A stretch of DNA of 64,000 nucleotides from VRUE01 sp963805475. GTDB lineage: Bacteria; Actinomycetota; Thermoleophilia; Solirubrobacterales; 70-9. Location: the NCBI GenBank assembly GCA_963805475.1, contig CAWDUO010000008.1, positions 1-64,000 on the forward strand, written 5' to 3'. This document shows positions 43,415 through 52,086 of this stretch, piece after piece; within the stretch, counting starts at the first letter, position 1; every line of letters begins with the position of its first letter. The notes beneath the pieces are model-generated. The model was not told the DNA's origin. It searched no databases and saw only the letters and a list, made by a program, of their open reading frames with translations. A program made the translations under genes and the position numbers.

Positions 43415-44047
43415 TCAGCCTTCGAGCGCGATCAGGCGGTAGCGGCCGATCGCCAGCTCGTCGCCGTCGGCCAGCCGTTCCCACTCGACCAGCTCGCCGT
43501 TGACGAAGACGCCGTTGAGGCTGCGGTCGTCGAGCACGCGCAGCGGCTTGCCCGCTTCGGAGACGATCAGGGCGTGGCGGCGGGAGACGCTGGGGTCGTC
43601 GAGGCGGATGTCGGCGGTGACGCTGCGGCCGATCCGCGTCCAGCCCTCGCCGATCTCGAAGTCGAGCACCTCGCCCTCGTCGCTGCGGCAGACGAGGCGG
43701 CGGCTTCCCGCGGCGAGCTTCCCGCGCAGCTGCTCCAGCCAGCTCGCCGGCGGCGCCTGCGCCGCGAGCTCGAATTCGGCCGTGGCGCCGTGCTCCTGCA
43801 TCGACTCGAAGATCGAGTCGAGCTGGAAGCGGGAGGAGCCGCAGCGCGGGCAGGCCGGCAGCGCGTCGTCCTCGTGCAGGGCGAGCTGCGAGCCGCACTC
43901 GACGCAGAAATAGGTGCCGGGACCGGGGAACGAGCCGGCGACGTGGTTATCGGGCGGGGAGGCGGGGGTGAGACTGGCGGTTATGGCTACTGCTCCTTTC
44001 CGGCACCTACCGCGATGGATAGTAACGCTGCGTACAAGCCGGGACAT
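43415..44047 (-). CDS. Zinc-ribbon FHA-domain protein
   Basis: 210 residues from ATG 44047; the first 27 residues are uncertain, and an SD-like GGAAAGGAG within them hints at a later start. A four-cysteine ribbon (YFCVECGSQLALHED, ACPRCGSSRF) precedes a linker and a C-terminal FHA domain: GWTRIGRSVTADIRLDDPSV, SRRHALIV and RSLNGVFVNGELVEWERLAD. FHA domains bind phosphothreonine, usually downstream of Ser/Thr kinases. No kinase is in the window. A TATATC box precedes the ATG. Confidence 0.82.
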   Translation of the reverse strand: MSRLVRSVTIHRGRCRKGAVAITASLTPASPPDNHVAGSFPGPGTYFCVECGSQLALHEDDALPACPRCGSSRFQLDSIFESMQEHGATAEFELAAQAPPASWLEQLRGKLAAGSRRLVCRSDEGEVLDFEIGEGWTRIGRSVTADIRLDDPSVSRRHALIVSEAGKPLRVLDDRSLNGVFVNGELVEWERLADGDELAIGRYRLIALEG

Positions 44048-44052
44048 CGTGG

Positions 44053-44080
44053 TTTTCCCGCATCGATATACCCATAGAAT
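44053..44080 (+). promoter_or_regulatory. Promoter of the SRPBCC gene
   Basis: TTTTCC (44053-44058), a 16-base spacer and TAGAAT (44075-44080) stand 12 bases before ATG 44093. The FHA gene promoter on the other strand overlaps this region. Confidence 0.4.
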
Positions 44081-44092
44081 CGCGATCCACGC

Positions 44093-44611
44093 ATGGGGCC
44101 CGTCAGCGCTGAGATCGAGATCGACGCTCCCCGCGAGCGGGTCTTCGCGGCGATCGCCGACCTGGCGCGGCGGCCGTCCTTCACCGACGGCTTCCAGCAC
44201 GGCTTCCGGCTGACGCGGATCGCGTCGAGCGGGGTCGGCGCCGGCGCCCGCTTCCGCACCGGCACCCGGCGGCGCTCGGTCTGGATGGACACGGCGATCG
44301 CCGAGCTGGACCCCCCTTACAAGCTGGTCGAGCGGGGGCGCGGCGGGCGCGCCAACCGCATCCCGGCGACCACAGTCTGGGAGCTGACCGGGGGCGGCGG
44401 CTCGCTGACCGCGGTGCGGGTCTCCCACTGGACCGAGCCGTCAAGCCCGCTCGACCGCGCCCTGGAGGCGCTCTCCGGCAGCGACGGAGCGGCCCGCCGC
44501 GGCTGGGGCGAGGCGCTGCGGCGGCTGCGCGAGGAGCTCGAGGGGGAGCGCCCCGCGCCGCCCCCGCTGGCCGTCGCCGGCGGCAACCCGCACCTCACCG
44601 GCATCCCGTAG
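44093..44611 (+). CDS. SRPBCC (polyketide cyclase-like) family protein
   Basis: 172 residues. The N terminus EIEIDAPRERVFAAIADLAR, the loop GFRLTRIASSGVGAGARF and the C-terminal helix ALRRLREELEGERPAP fit the START/SRPBCC ligand-binding fold. A hydrophobic cavity protein is expected; the ligand is unknown. It is divergent from the FHA gene and 27 bases upstream of a lipoprotein gene that has its own promoter-like box. Confidence 0.8.
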   Translation: MGPVSAEIEIDAPRERVFAAIADLARRPSFTDGFQHGFRLTRIASSGVGAGARFRTGTRRRSVWMDTAIAELDPPYKLVERGRGGRANRIPATTVWELTGGGGSLTAVRVSHWTEPSSPLDRALEALSGSDGAARRGWGEALRRLREELEGERPAPPPLAVAGGNPHLTGIP

Positions 44612-44638
44612 TCCCGGTTAATAGACTCCGCGCCGCCG

Positions 44639-45187
44639 ATGGCCCGCCACCGCCGATACGCCCTGCCGCTGCTGTTCGCGCTGCTGCTCGCCGCGACCGC
44701 CTTCGCGCTCTCGGCCTGCGGCTACTCGAGCGACTCCAAGGACGTCGCCGAGGGCGAGCCGGTGAAGCTCGGCGAGCTCCAGTACAACGTCGTCTTCTCC
44801 CGCTTCCTCAACCCGCACGACAACGAGGACTCCGCCTACCTGGTCGGCCAGCCCGAAGCGCCGCCCGGGCACAACTACTTCGGCATCTTCCTCGAAGTCC
44901 AGAACAAGAGCGAAGAGACGCAGACGCTGGCCGACTCCTTCACGATCACCGACGCCAGCCACCAGGTCTTCCAGGCGATCCCCAGCGAAAGCCTCTACGC
45001 CTTCCCGATGGGCGGCGAAGCCGAATCGCAGGAACAGATCCCGGTCGACGACTCGACCCCCCAGCAGGGGCCGATCGAGGGCTCGCTCGTCCTCTTCGAG
45101 CTGCCGGCCTCGGTTTCCGAGAACCGCCCGCTGACGCTCTCGATCGCCGGCCCCGACGGCCCGGCCAAGGTAACACTCGACCTGTAA
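44639..45187 (+). CDS. DUF4352-like lipoprotein
   Basis: 182 residues. The signal sequence LPLLFALLLAATAFALSACG ends in lipobox LSAC with Cys at about 27. The mature domain (YNVVFSRFLNPHDNEDSAYL, NYFGIFLEVQNKSEETQTLA, GSLVLFELPASVSENRPL) is an immunoglobulin-like DUF4352-type beta sandwich. TAGACT at 44622 lies 11 bases before the ATG, suggesting a near-leaderless mRNA. It is convergent with the PBP gene, leaving a 12-base gap. Confidence 0.78.
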   Translation: MARHRRYALPLLFALLLAATAFALSACGYSSDSKDVAEGEPVKLGELQYNVVFSRFLNPHDNEDSAYLVGQPEAPPGHNYFGIFLEVQNKSEETQTLADSFTITDASHQVFQAIPSESLYAFPMGGEAESQEQIPVDDSTPQQGPIEGSLVLFELPASVSENRPLTLSIAGPDGPAKVTLDL

Positions 45188-45199
45188 GCCGCCCCCGGC

Positions 45200-46921
45200 T
45201 CAAAGGCCGGCGGAGAGGACTTCGGCGGCGATCGGGGCGGCCACTTCGCCGCCCGCCGCTTCGGCTTCGACCAGCAGGACGCCGACCGCAAGCCGCGCCT
45301 TTTCCGCCGGGGCGAAGGCGGTGAACCAGGCGTCCTTGATCTGCTGCGGTTCTTCTTCGCCTTCCGTCCCCGGCTTCGGCCCCAGCTCCGCCGTGCCGGT
45401 CTTGCCGGCGACCTGCGCCTGGGGGATCGCGGCGGCGGTGCCGGTCCCTTCGGCGACCACGCCGATCATCAGCTCGGTCAGCTCTGCGGCGACCTTCTTC
45501 GACATCACCCGCACCGGCTCGGCGCCGGGGCGAAGCTTCGAGTTGGCGACGACCGAGGTCGGCTCGCGCACGCCGCCGTTGCCGATCGCCTGCGAGACCG
45601 AGGCCATCTCCAGCGGGGTCGCCAGCACTTCCCCCTGGCCGATCGCGCTGACGCCGAGGTCGAGCTCGGTGCCGATCTGCTTCGGGATCGTCGACTCGGG
45701 CGGTTCGACCGCGGCGACGACGTCCGGCGCGTAGAGGGTCAGCGGGTGGTTGAAGCCGAAGCGTTCGGCGGTGGCGACGAGATCGTCGTTGCCGATCTTC
45801 GGCCCGAGCGGGACGAAGTCGGCGTTGCACGACTCGGCGAAGGCCTGGCGGAAGGTGCCGCCGCAGACCTCGCCGTTGGCGTTGCTGACGAAGCGGCCGC
45901 CGACGTTCACCCCGTCGGTCAGTTCGAATTCGTCGTCGAGCGAGACGACGCCCTTTTCCAGCGCCGCCGTGGTGGTGATCGTCTTGAAGGTCGAGCCGGG
46001 CGGCTGCGGCGCCGAGAAGGCCTGGCCGGCGAGGGCGCGGACGTCGCCGCTGCGCGCGTCGAGCACGGCGACGCCGCCGGCGCGGCCGGCCAGCCCGGTG
46101 ACGGCGGCCTGCTGGAGCGCCGGGTCGATCGTCGTCTTCACCGGCGCGCCGGGCCGCGGTTCGGCCTGGGCGAGGACGCGCGCCGAGCCGCCCTTGTCGG
46201 CGACCGCCAGCAGCGAGCCGCCGGGCTTGCCGGCGAGCCGCCGGTTGAAGGCCTGCTCGAGGCCGCTGACGCCGACCGGCGTCCCCCCGGGGAAGCCCTG
46301 GCGCGCCAGCGCCGGCTGATCTTCTTCTTCGGCTTCGCCGACTTCGCCGCTGACGTCGATCGCGGCGCTGCCGAGCGGGTGTTCGCGGGCGTCGGCCGGG
46401 CCTTCGGCGAGCGGCGTCCCGTCGGCGGCGAGGATCGGCGCGCGCGGCGCCAGCTCGACCCGGTTCTCGAGGCGCTCGCCGGGCCGCAGGCCGGGGAAGA
46501 CGAGGTTCGGTTCCCAGGCGATGCCGCCTTCGGCGTAGGGGAGGTCGACGTCCTCGGCGACGTCGCCGAAGGCGACGGTGGCGGCTTGCACCGGCACCGG
46601 CACGACGGTCTCGCCTTCGCGGTCGGCCGGGTCGCCGGGCGAGCCGGGGTCGAGGCTGCGCAGCGTCGCCACCTCGGCGGCTTCGCGGTAGGCCTTGGCG
46701 AAATCGCCCTCGCTGGTCCGCCGGCGCGAGGCGTCGTTCAGCTCCCTGTACATCGCGGCGAAGTCCTTGCGCGCCCACGCTTCGGCGAAGCGCTGCGCGG
46801 CCCCCTTCGCGGGCGAGCCGGAGGAGCCGGCGGAGGCTCCGACGACGAAGGAGACGACGGCGATGACGGCGAGCGCAGCGAGGCGGCGCCGTCGCTGCAC
46901 CGCGGTAGACGTAGGGTTCAC
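45200..46921 (-). CDS. Penicillin-binding protein, NTF2-like plus transpeptidase
   Basis: 573 residues. One N-terminal membrane helix (LAALAVIAVVSFVVGASAG), an NTF2-like MecA_N domain (AAQRFAEAWARKDFAAMYRE), a PBP dimer-type region and the transpeptidase. Active-site motifs: STFK (Ser310-Lys313), SCN (364-366) and KTGT (507-510). This layout is that of class B PBPs related to PBPA/PbpA and PBP2a. It crosslinks peptidoglycan and should bind beta-lactams. The MarP-like protease gene lies upstream on the same strand, separated by the D1 repeat. Confidence 0.92.
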   Translation of the reverse strand: MNPTSTAVQRRRRLAALAVIAVVSFVVGASAGSSGSPAKGAAQRFAEAWARKDFAAMYRELNDASRRRTSEGDFAKAYREAAEVATLRSLDPGSPGDPADREGETVVPVPVQAATVAFGDVAEDVDLPYAEGGIAWEPNLVFPGLRPGERLENRVELAPRAPILAADGTPLAEGPADAREHPLGSAAIDVSGEVGEAEEEDQPALARQGFPGGTPVGVSGLEQAFNRRLAGKPGGSLLAVADKGGSARVLAQAEPRPGAPVKTTIDPALQQAAVTGLAGRAGGVAVLDARSGDVRALAGQAFSAPQPPGSTFKTITTTAALEKGVVSLDDEFELTDGVNVGGRFVSNANGEVCGGTFRQAFAESCNADFVPLGPKIGNDDLVATAERFGFNHPLTLYAPDVVAAVEPPESTIPKQIGTELDLGVSAIGQGEVLATPLEMASVSQAIGNGGVREPTSVVANSKLRPGAEPVRVMSKKVAAELTELMIGVVAEGTGTAAAIPQAQVAGKTGTAELGPKPGTEGEEEPQQIKDAWFTAFAPAEKARLAVGVLLVEAEAAGGEVAAPIAAEVLSAGL

Positions 46922-46942
46922 TAGGGCGAAATTTAGTATGGA

Positions 46943-47054
46943 GAGGGGTCGGGTACTACTCCCCGCTCAACTTTTCCCGAAGACAGGCCGCGGCCGTCCG
47001 AGGTCGGTTTGGCCGGAAAAAGTACAAGCCGCGGGGAGCAGCACCCGACCCCTC
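46943..47054. repeat. Family D long palindrome (D1)
   Basis: A 112-base element with outer arms GAGGGGTCGGGT and ACCCGACCCCTC, then CTCCCCGC with GCGGGGAG, and an inner pair AACTTTTcCCG with CGGaAAAAGT. It shares the inner blocks GCTCAACTTTT and AAAAAGTACAAGCCG with D2 at 62966, while the outer arms differ but remain complementary. Confidence 0.8.
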
Positions 47055-47060
47055 CCTTGC

Positions 47061-48206
47061 TCACCCGGTGCAGGGGCCTGTGTCCACCGCGGTGGGGGCG
47101 GCTTCTTTTAGAGCTTGTGTGACTACGGGGTTTGGGATGGCGAAGCCGCCCTGGGGGCCGTCGGTGGTGGCGGCGAAGACGGTGGCCATCACCTCGCCGC
47201 GCGAGTCGACCAGCGGGCCGCCGGAGTTGCCGCTGCGCACGGCGCCGCGCAGGAAGGCGATCGAGCGGTGGAGCGGGCCGGCGCCGTAGGAGTCCTCGCT
47301 GATCACGGTGCTGGTGTCGCCGAGCCGGGCCGGGGTCGCCGTGAAGGGGCCGTTTTCGGGGTAGCCGAGGACGGCGCCCGCGGTGTCGGGCTGCGGGTCG
47401 GGGGCGATCTCGAGCGGGTCGAGCGGCGCCTGCACCCGCAGCAGCGCGAGGTCGTTGGAGGGGTCGTAGCGGACCGGCGTCGCGGTGAGCGAGGCGCCGT
47501 CGAGGGTCGTCACGGTCGTGTCTTCCTCGCCGGCGACGACGTGCGCGTTGGTGACGACGAGGCCGGGCGCCGCGACCCAGCCGGAGCCCTCGACGCCGAG
47601 GCCGCAGGCGGTGCCGAGCACGCGCACGACCGAGCCGCTCGCCGCGCGCACGCCGGGTTCGCCGGCGAGCGCCGGGTCGGGCGGGGAGAGCGGCGTCGTC
47701 GGCCCGACGATCGAGGGCGCCGGGTCGACCCGGTTGAGCGCGTTCAGCACCGGCCCCGTGGGCGGCAGCAGGTCGTTGAGGCGGCGCAGGATCAGCGAGC
47801 GCTGCACGTCGCCCCGCAGCTGGGTGGCGCCCGGGGCGTGCAGGGCGACCGCGCCGAACACCCAGATCAGCCCGAGCGCCACGGCCGCGATCAGCGCCGC
47901 GCCGCCGGCGCCGTCGGCGAGCCGCAGGGTGCGGCCGCGGATCACGCGCGCGCGCAGGCCGAGCGCCAGGCTCTCGACCGTCACCGCGACGACCGCGCCG
48001 ACCAGCAGCGCCCCGACCGCCGCGAACAGCGGCGCGTAGGGCGAGCTCGCACCTTCGCTCAGCAGCAGCGGGCCGCCGCGGCTGCCGGCCGCGGCGCCGG
48101 CGGCGAAGCCGATCAGGGTGAGCAGGCCGACGATCAGCCCCTGCCGGTACCCCCACATCGCGAAGCCGACGGTGAAGGCGACGATCGCCCAGTCGAGAAC
48201 GGTCAC
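47061..48206 (-). CDS. MarP-like membrane serine protease (CvpA plus trypsin domain)
   Basis: 381 residues from GTG 48206; TTG 48218 is possible. Four membrane helices of a CvpA-like domain (LDWAIVAFTVGFAMWGYRQG, LLVGAVVAVTVESLALGLRA) are followed by an extracytoplasmic trypsin-like domain. The triad is visible: His222 in VVTNAHVVAG, Asp252 in SNDLALL and Ser328 in GNSGGPL. MarP of Mycobacterium tuberculosis protects against acid stress by activating a peptidoglycan hydrolase; a similar envelope role is inferred here. The neighbouring PBP gene supports this. Confidence 0.9.
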   Translation of the reverse strand: MTVLDWAIVAFTVGFAMWGYRQGLIVGLLTLIGFAAGAAAGSRGGPLLLSEGASSPYAPLFAAVGALLVGAVVAVTVESLALGLRARVIRGRTLRLADGAGGAALIAAVALGLIWVFGAVALHAPGATQLRGDVQRSLILRRLNDLLPPTGPVLNALNRVDPAPSIVGPTTPLSPPDPALAGEPGVRAASGSVVRVLGTACGLGVEGSGWVAAPGLVVTNAHVVAGEEDTTVTTLDGASLTATPVRYDPSNDLALLRVQAPLDPLEIAPDPQPDTAGAVLGYPENGPFTATPARLGDTSTVISEDSYGAGPLHRSIAFLRGAVRSGNSGGPLVDSRGEVMATVFAATTDGPQGGFAIPNPVVTQALKEAAPTAVDTGPCTG

Positions 48207-48242
48207 GGCTGAATACAAGCAGGCGCCCCCGCCGGCCCGTCA

Positions 48243-48257
48243 CTTACGTTCAGTAAG
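48243..48257. promoter_or_regulatory. Inverted repeat before the HxlR-type regulator
   Basis: CTTAC-GTTCA-GTAAG lies 11 bases before GTG 48268 and 37 bases before the divergent protease start. HxlR-family proteins often bind such TTAC/GTAA sites, so autoregulation is plausible. Confidence 0.5.
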
Positions 48258-48267
48258 CTGGATCGAA

Positions 48268-48603
48268 GTGGAGGCTCTGTCCGCCAAAGAGCAGCCCCCC
48301 GGCGTCTGTCCGCACTTCCACGACGCGATCGAGCTGATCGGCAAGCGGTGGACCGGCGCGATCGTCTTCGCCCTGACCGAGGGCCGGCTGCGCTTCGGTG
48401 AGCTGCGCGAGGCGGTGCCCGGCCTCTCGGACCGGCTGCTCTCCAGCCGGCTGCGCGAGCTGGAGCGCGAGGGCCTCGTCGTCCGCAGCGTCGAAGCGGG
48501 CTCGCCCGTGCGCGTCAGCTACTCGCTGACCGAGGCGGGGACGGAGCTGGGCCCCGCCATGGCCGAGCTCAAGGATTGGGCCCGCCGCTGGCGCTCCGGT
48601 TAG
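48268..48603 (+). CDS. HxlR-family winged-helix regulator
   Basis: 111 residues from GTG 48268. The HxlR signature is clear: CPHFHDAIELIGKRWTGAIV, LRFGELREAVPGLSDRLLSS, RLRELEREGLVVRSVEAGSP and VRVSYSLTEAGTELGPAM. The N-terminal Cys is the conserved residue that senses thiol-reactive compounds in some members. Its stop overlaps the convergent helicase stop. The inverted repeat upstream may be its own operator, also touching the divergent MarP-like gene. Confidence 0.88.
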   Translation: MEALSAKEQPPGVCPHFHDAIELIGKRWTGAIVFALTEGRLRFGELREAVPGLSDRLLSSRLRELEREGLVVRSVEAGSPVRVSYSLTEAGTELGPAMAELKDWARRWRSG

Positions 48604-49250
48604 CCTCGCCCGCGCGGTCCGGAGCAGAGGCGGCCCAGAGCCGGGCAGCCGCGGCAGAGGTCCCAGTCGCGGCGCTCGGGCGGGGCGGCGGGGAACTCGC
48701 CGGCGCCGATGCGGCCGACGAGCGCGGCCAGCTCTTCGCGGCCCCGCTCGACCTCTCCGGCGTCGAGCAGGGCCAGCACCGGCTCTTCGGGGCGCTCGAG
48801 GAAGACGTAGGCGACCTCGACCCGCTCGGCGCCGCGCGCCTCGGCGACGGCGAGCGCGTAGACGGCGCGCTGGATCGCGTACTTGGCGGCGCGCTCGGCC
48901 GGCGCGGCGCCGCCGAGGCGGTCGGTCTTGTAGTCGACGACCAGCGGCGGCGCCCCCTCGCGCTCGACCAGCAGGTCGATCGAGCCGCGCAGCGTCGCGC
49001 CGCCGACGCCGAGCAGCAGCGGCGCCTCGGCCCGCACCGACGCGCCCGGCGCCCGCACCCGCTCGCGCAGCAGGGCGGAGCCGAGCCAGGCCCGCACCGG
49101 CGCCAGCAGCGACTCGGCGGCCTCGCCGCGGGCGCGCTCCTCGAGCTGCGCGGCCTCCGGCTCGCGCCAGCCGTTCGCCGCGCTCCACTCGAGCAGCTCG
49201 TGGACGGCCGCGCCCCGCTCCGCCGCCGCCTCCCGCCCGCCCCCGTCCGC

Positions 49251-49295
49251 CGCGTTCGCCTTTTGTCGGGTTGAGGTCGACAAAGGGCGAACGCG
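49251..49295. repeat. Family C palindrome (C2) inside the AddA-like gene
   Basis: CGCGTTCGCCTTTTGTC and GACAAAGGGCGAACGCG pair almost perfectly around an 11-base loop. The 45 bases are read in frame on the minus strand between the helicase core and the nuclease domain. Related copies: 13591 and 60483. Confidence 0.85.
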
Positions 49296-52047
49296 CTCGC
49301 CGAGGTCGAGGACTCGCTCGGTGTAGAAGCGGTACGGGCATTCCTCGTAGGCGGCCAGCGCGGTGTAGGAGAGGGGGCGGTTGGGGACGGCCGGCGGCCG
49401 GCGCTCGAGCAGGGGCGGGACGTCCTCGTCCGCCGCCGGCTCGGCGCCGGGGTCGCGCCGCGTCGCGGTCAGCTCGGCGGCGCGCTCGGCCGAGGGCAGG
49501 TTGACCCGCACGGCGATCCGCGAGGGCTCGAAGCTCGCCTCCAGCCCCTCGCGCGGCAGCGGCGGCGGGACCTCGATCGCCGAGTCGCGCTCGCGGTCGA
49601 CCCCGAAGCCGACGAGGATCCGCTCGATCACCGGCGTGCCGGGGGCCGCGCCGTTCGCCGGCTTCGGCGCCGCGACGCCGCTGAGGATCAGCCGCTCGCG
49701 CGCCCGCGTCGCGGCGACGTGGAAGAGGCGCAGCTCCTCCGCCGCCTCGCGCTCCTGCGTCTCCTCGCAGAGCGCCCGGTGCGCGTAGAGGTCGATCGAG
49801 GACGCCCCGAGCCGGCGCAGCCGCAGGCCGACCCGCGGCCGCTCGCCCTCGTGGCCGAGGGTCAGCGCCGGCAGCCGCGTGCCGGCGAGCAGGCGGCGCG
49901 CGAGGCCGGGCACGGCGACGACGCCGAACTCCAGCCCCTTGGCGCTGTGCACGGTCATGATCCGCACCCCGTCGTGCCCCTCGACCGCGCTCGCCGCCTG
50001 CGCCTCGGCGTCGGCCTCGGCGCGGCCGTCGAGAAAGTCGAGCAGGCCGCGCAGGTCGCGCCCCTCGCGCGCCTCGAACGCTTCCGCCAGGCGCATCAGC
50101 TTGCGCACGTTGGCGAAGCGCGCCTCGCCCTGCGGCCGCGCCAGCACCGCCAGGTCGTAGCCGGTCTCGCCGATCGCGGCGTCGATCAGGCCGGCGAGCG
50201 AGAGGCGGCCGGCGCGGCGGCGCAGCTCGCCGAGCGTCGCGGCGAAGCGGCGCAGCAGCTCCAGCTCGGAGCCCGGGATCGCCTCCAGCCGCTCCGGCGC
50301 CTCCAGCTCGGCGCCGTCGTCGAGGCCGGCGGCCCGCGCCAGCGCCGGCCAGACGTGGCGCCGCCGTCCCGCCGCCGCGCGCAGCAGCCAGAGCGTGTCG
50401 GGGGCGGCCGCGCAGGCGGGAGAGGCGAGCGCGCCGAACAGCGCCTCGTCGTCGAGCGGGTTGGCGATCGCCGCCAGCAGCGCGCGCACGTCGGCGACCT
50501 GCTGCTGGGACCAGTAGCCGCGGCCGCCGATCGTGTAGGGGCGCAGGCCGGCGCGCTCGAGCGAGTCCTCATAGGCGTCGAGGTGGGTGAAGGCGCGCAG
50601 CAGGACGACCATCTCGCCGCGCTCGACGCCGCCCTCGTGCAGGCGGCGCAGCCGCTCGGCGAGGAAGCGCGCTTCGGCGAGCTGGGCCGGCGGCGTGACG
50701 GCGTCGGTCGCCGGCGCCAGGTCGATGCTCTCCTCCTCCCAGCCGTCGCGCGCGGTCAGCAGCAGCTCGACCGCCGGACCGTCGCCCGGCGGGGCAGGCG
50801 ACGCCGGCGGGGCGCCGACGCGCAGCGGCTGGAAGCTCTCGCCGAGCAGCTTCTCGCCGATCGCGTCGACCGCGCCGATCACCTCCGGCCGCGAGCGGAA
50901 GTTGCCGCTCAGCGCCATCGCCACGGCGTCGCCGCTCGCCTCGGCGGCGCGCCGCTGCTCGCGGAAGACGTCGAGGTCGGCGTGGCGGAAGCCGTAGATC
51001 GACTGCAGCTCGTCGCCGACCGCCATCAGCTCGGTGCGCGGGCCGCGCAGCGCCTCGATCAGCCGCAGCTGCAGCCGGTTGGTGTCCTGGAACTCGTCGA
51101 CCAGCAGGTGGCCGAAGCGGTCGCGGTAGGCGTCGCCGATCTCCTCGCGTTCGAGCAGGCGCGCGGCGCGCAGCTGCAGGTCCTCGAAGTCGAGCCCTTC
51201 GCGGCGCGCCTTGACCGCCTCGTAGCGGGCGTCGAACAGGGCCAGCAGCTCGGCCAGGTGACGGTAGGCGACGCCGCCCTCGCCCGCCTCGGCGGTGCGG
51301 GCGAGCGCCGCGTCGATCGCCTCGCGGTAGGCGGCCAGCGCCTTCGCCTTGCTGGCGGTGCGCAGCGAGTCGAGCAGGTCGAGGTCGGGCGCGGCGTCGT
51401 CCTCCAGCGCCGCCGAGCGCCCGCTCGAGCGGCTCGCGGTTGGCGTCGTCCGGCTTCAGCTCGGCAAGCGCCTCGGCCGCCGCCGCGGCCGCGTCCCGCA
51501 GCGCCGCCCCGACGTCAGGCTCGGGCGGCGCCGGCAGCCGCGGCCGCTCCTCGCCGCGGCTGCGCAGCTCGGCGTGGACGCCGGCGACGATCGCCCGCAG
51601 GCCGCCGACCTCGAAGGCGGCGACGGTGCGCTCGCGATCCTCTTCTCGCCGTCGGCGAGGAACTCCTCCAGCGCGTCGTCGAAGGCCTCGCGCGCCGCCC
51701 GCTCGGCCTCCGGCGCGTCGAGCACGCGGAAGCGGGGGTCGATCCCGGCGGCGACCGGGTGGCCGGCGAGCAGGCGGTTGCAGAAGCCGTGGATCGTGGT
51801 GATCCAGGCGCCGCCGAGGTCGGCGCCGAGCCGGGCGCGGATCCGCTCGCGCAGCTCGGCCGCCGCCCTGTCGGTGAACGTGATCGCCAGGATCGAGTCG
51901 GGCGAGAGGCCCTGCTCGCGGACGAGGCGGCAGTAGCGGTCGACCATCACCCCGGTCTTGCCGGTGCCGGCCCCGGCCTCGACCATCACGTCGTGCCCGG
52001 CCGCCTCGATCGCGGCGCGCTGCTCGGGCGTGGGGACGCGCGTTGCC

Positions 52048-52080
52048 GACTTTTCCCCATTCCAGTGTGTAGAAAGTCGG
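52048..52080. repeat. Diverged family A palindrome (A4) at the AddA-like start
   Basis: CGACTTTTCCCC and GTAGAAAGTCG arms with an imperfect centre, 33 bases instead of 34. One more base would join the ATG at 52090 in frame with the helicase, giving MSAADF followed by SATRVPTPEQ. The frame break at this gene start therefore falls inside the palindrome. Confidence 0.65.
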
Positions 52081-52086
52081 CAGCGC

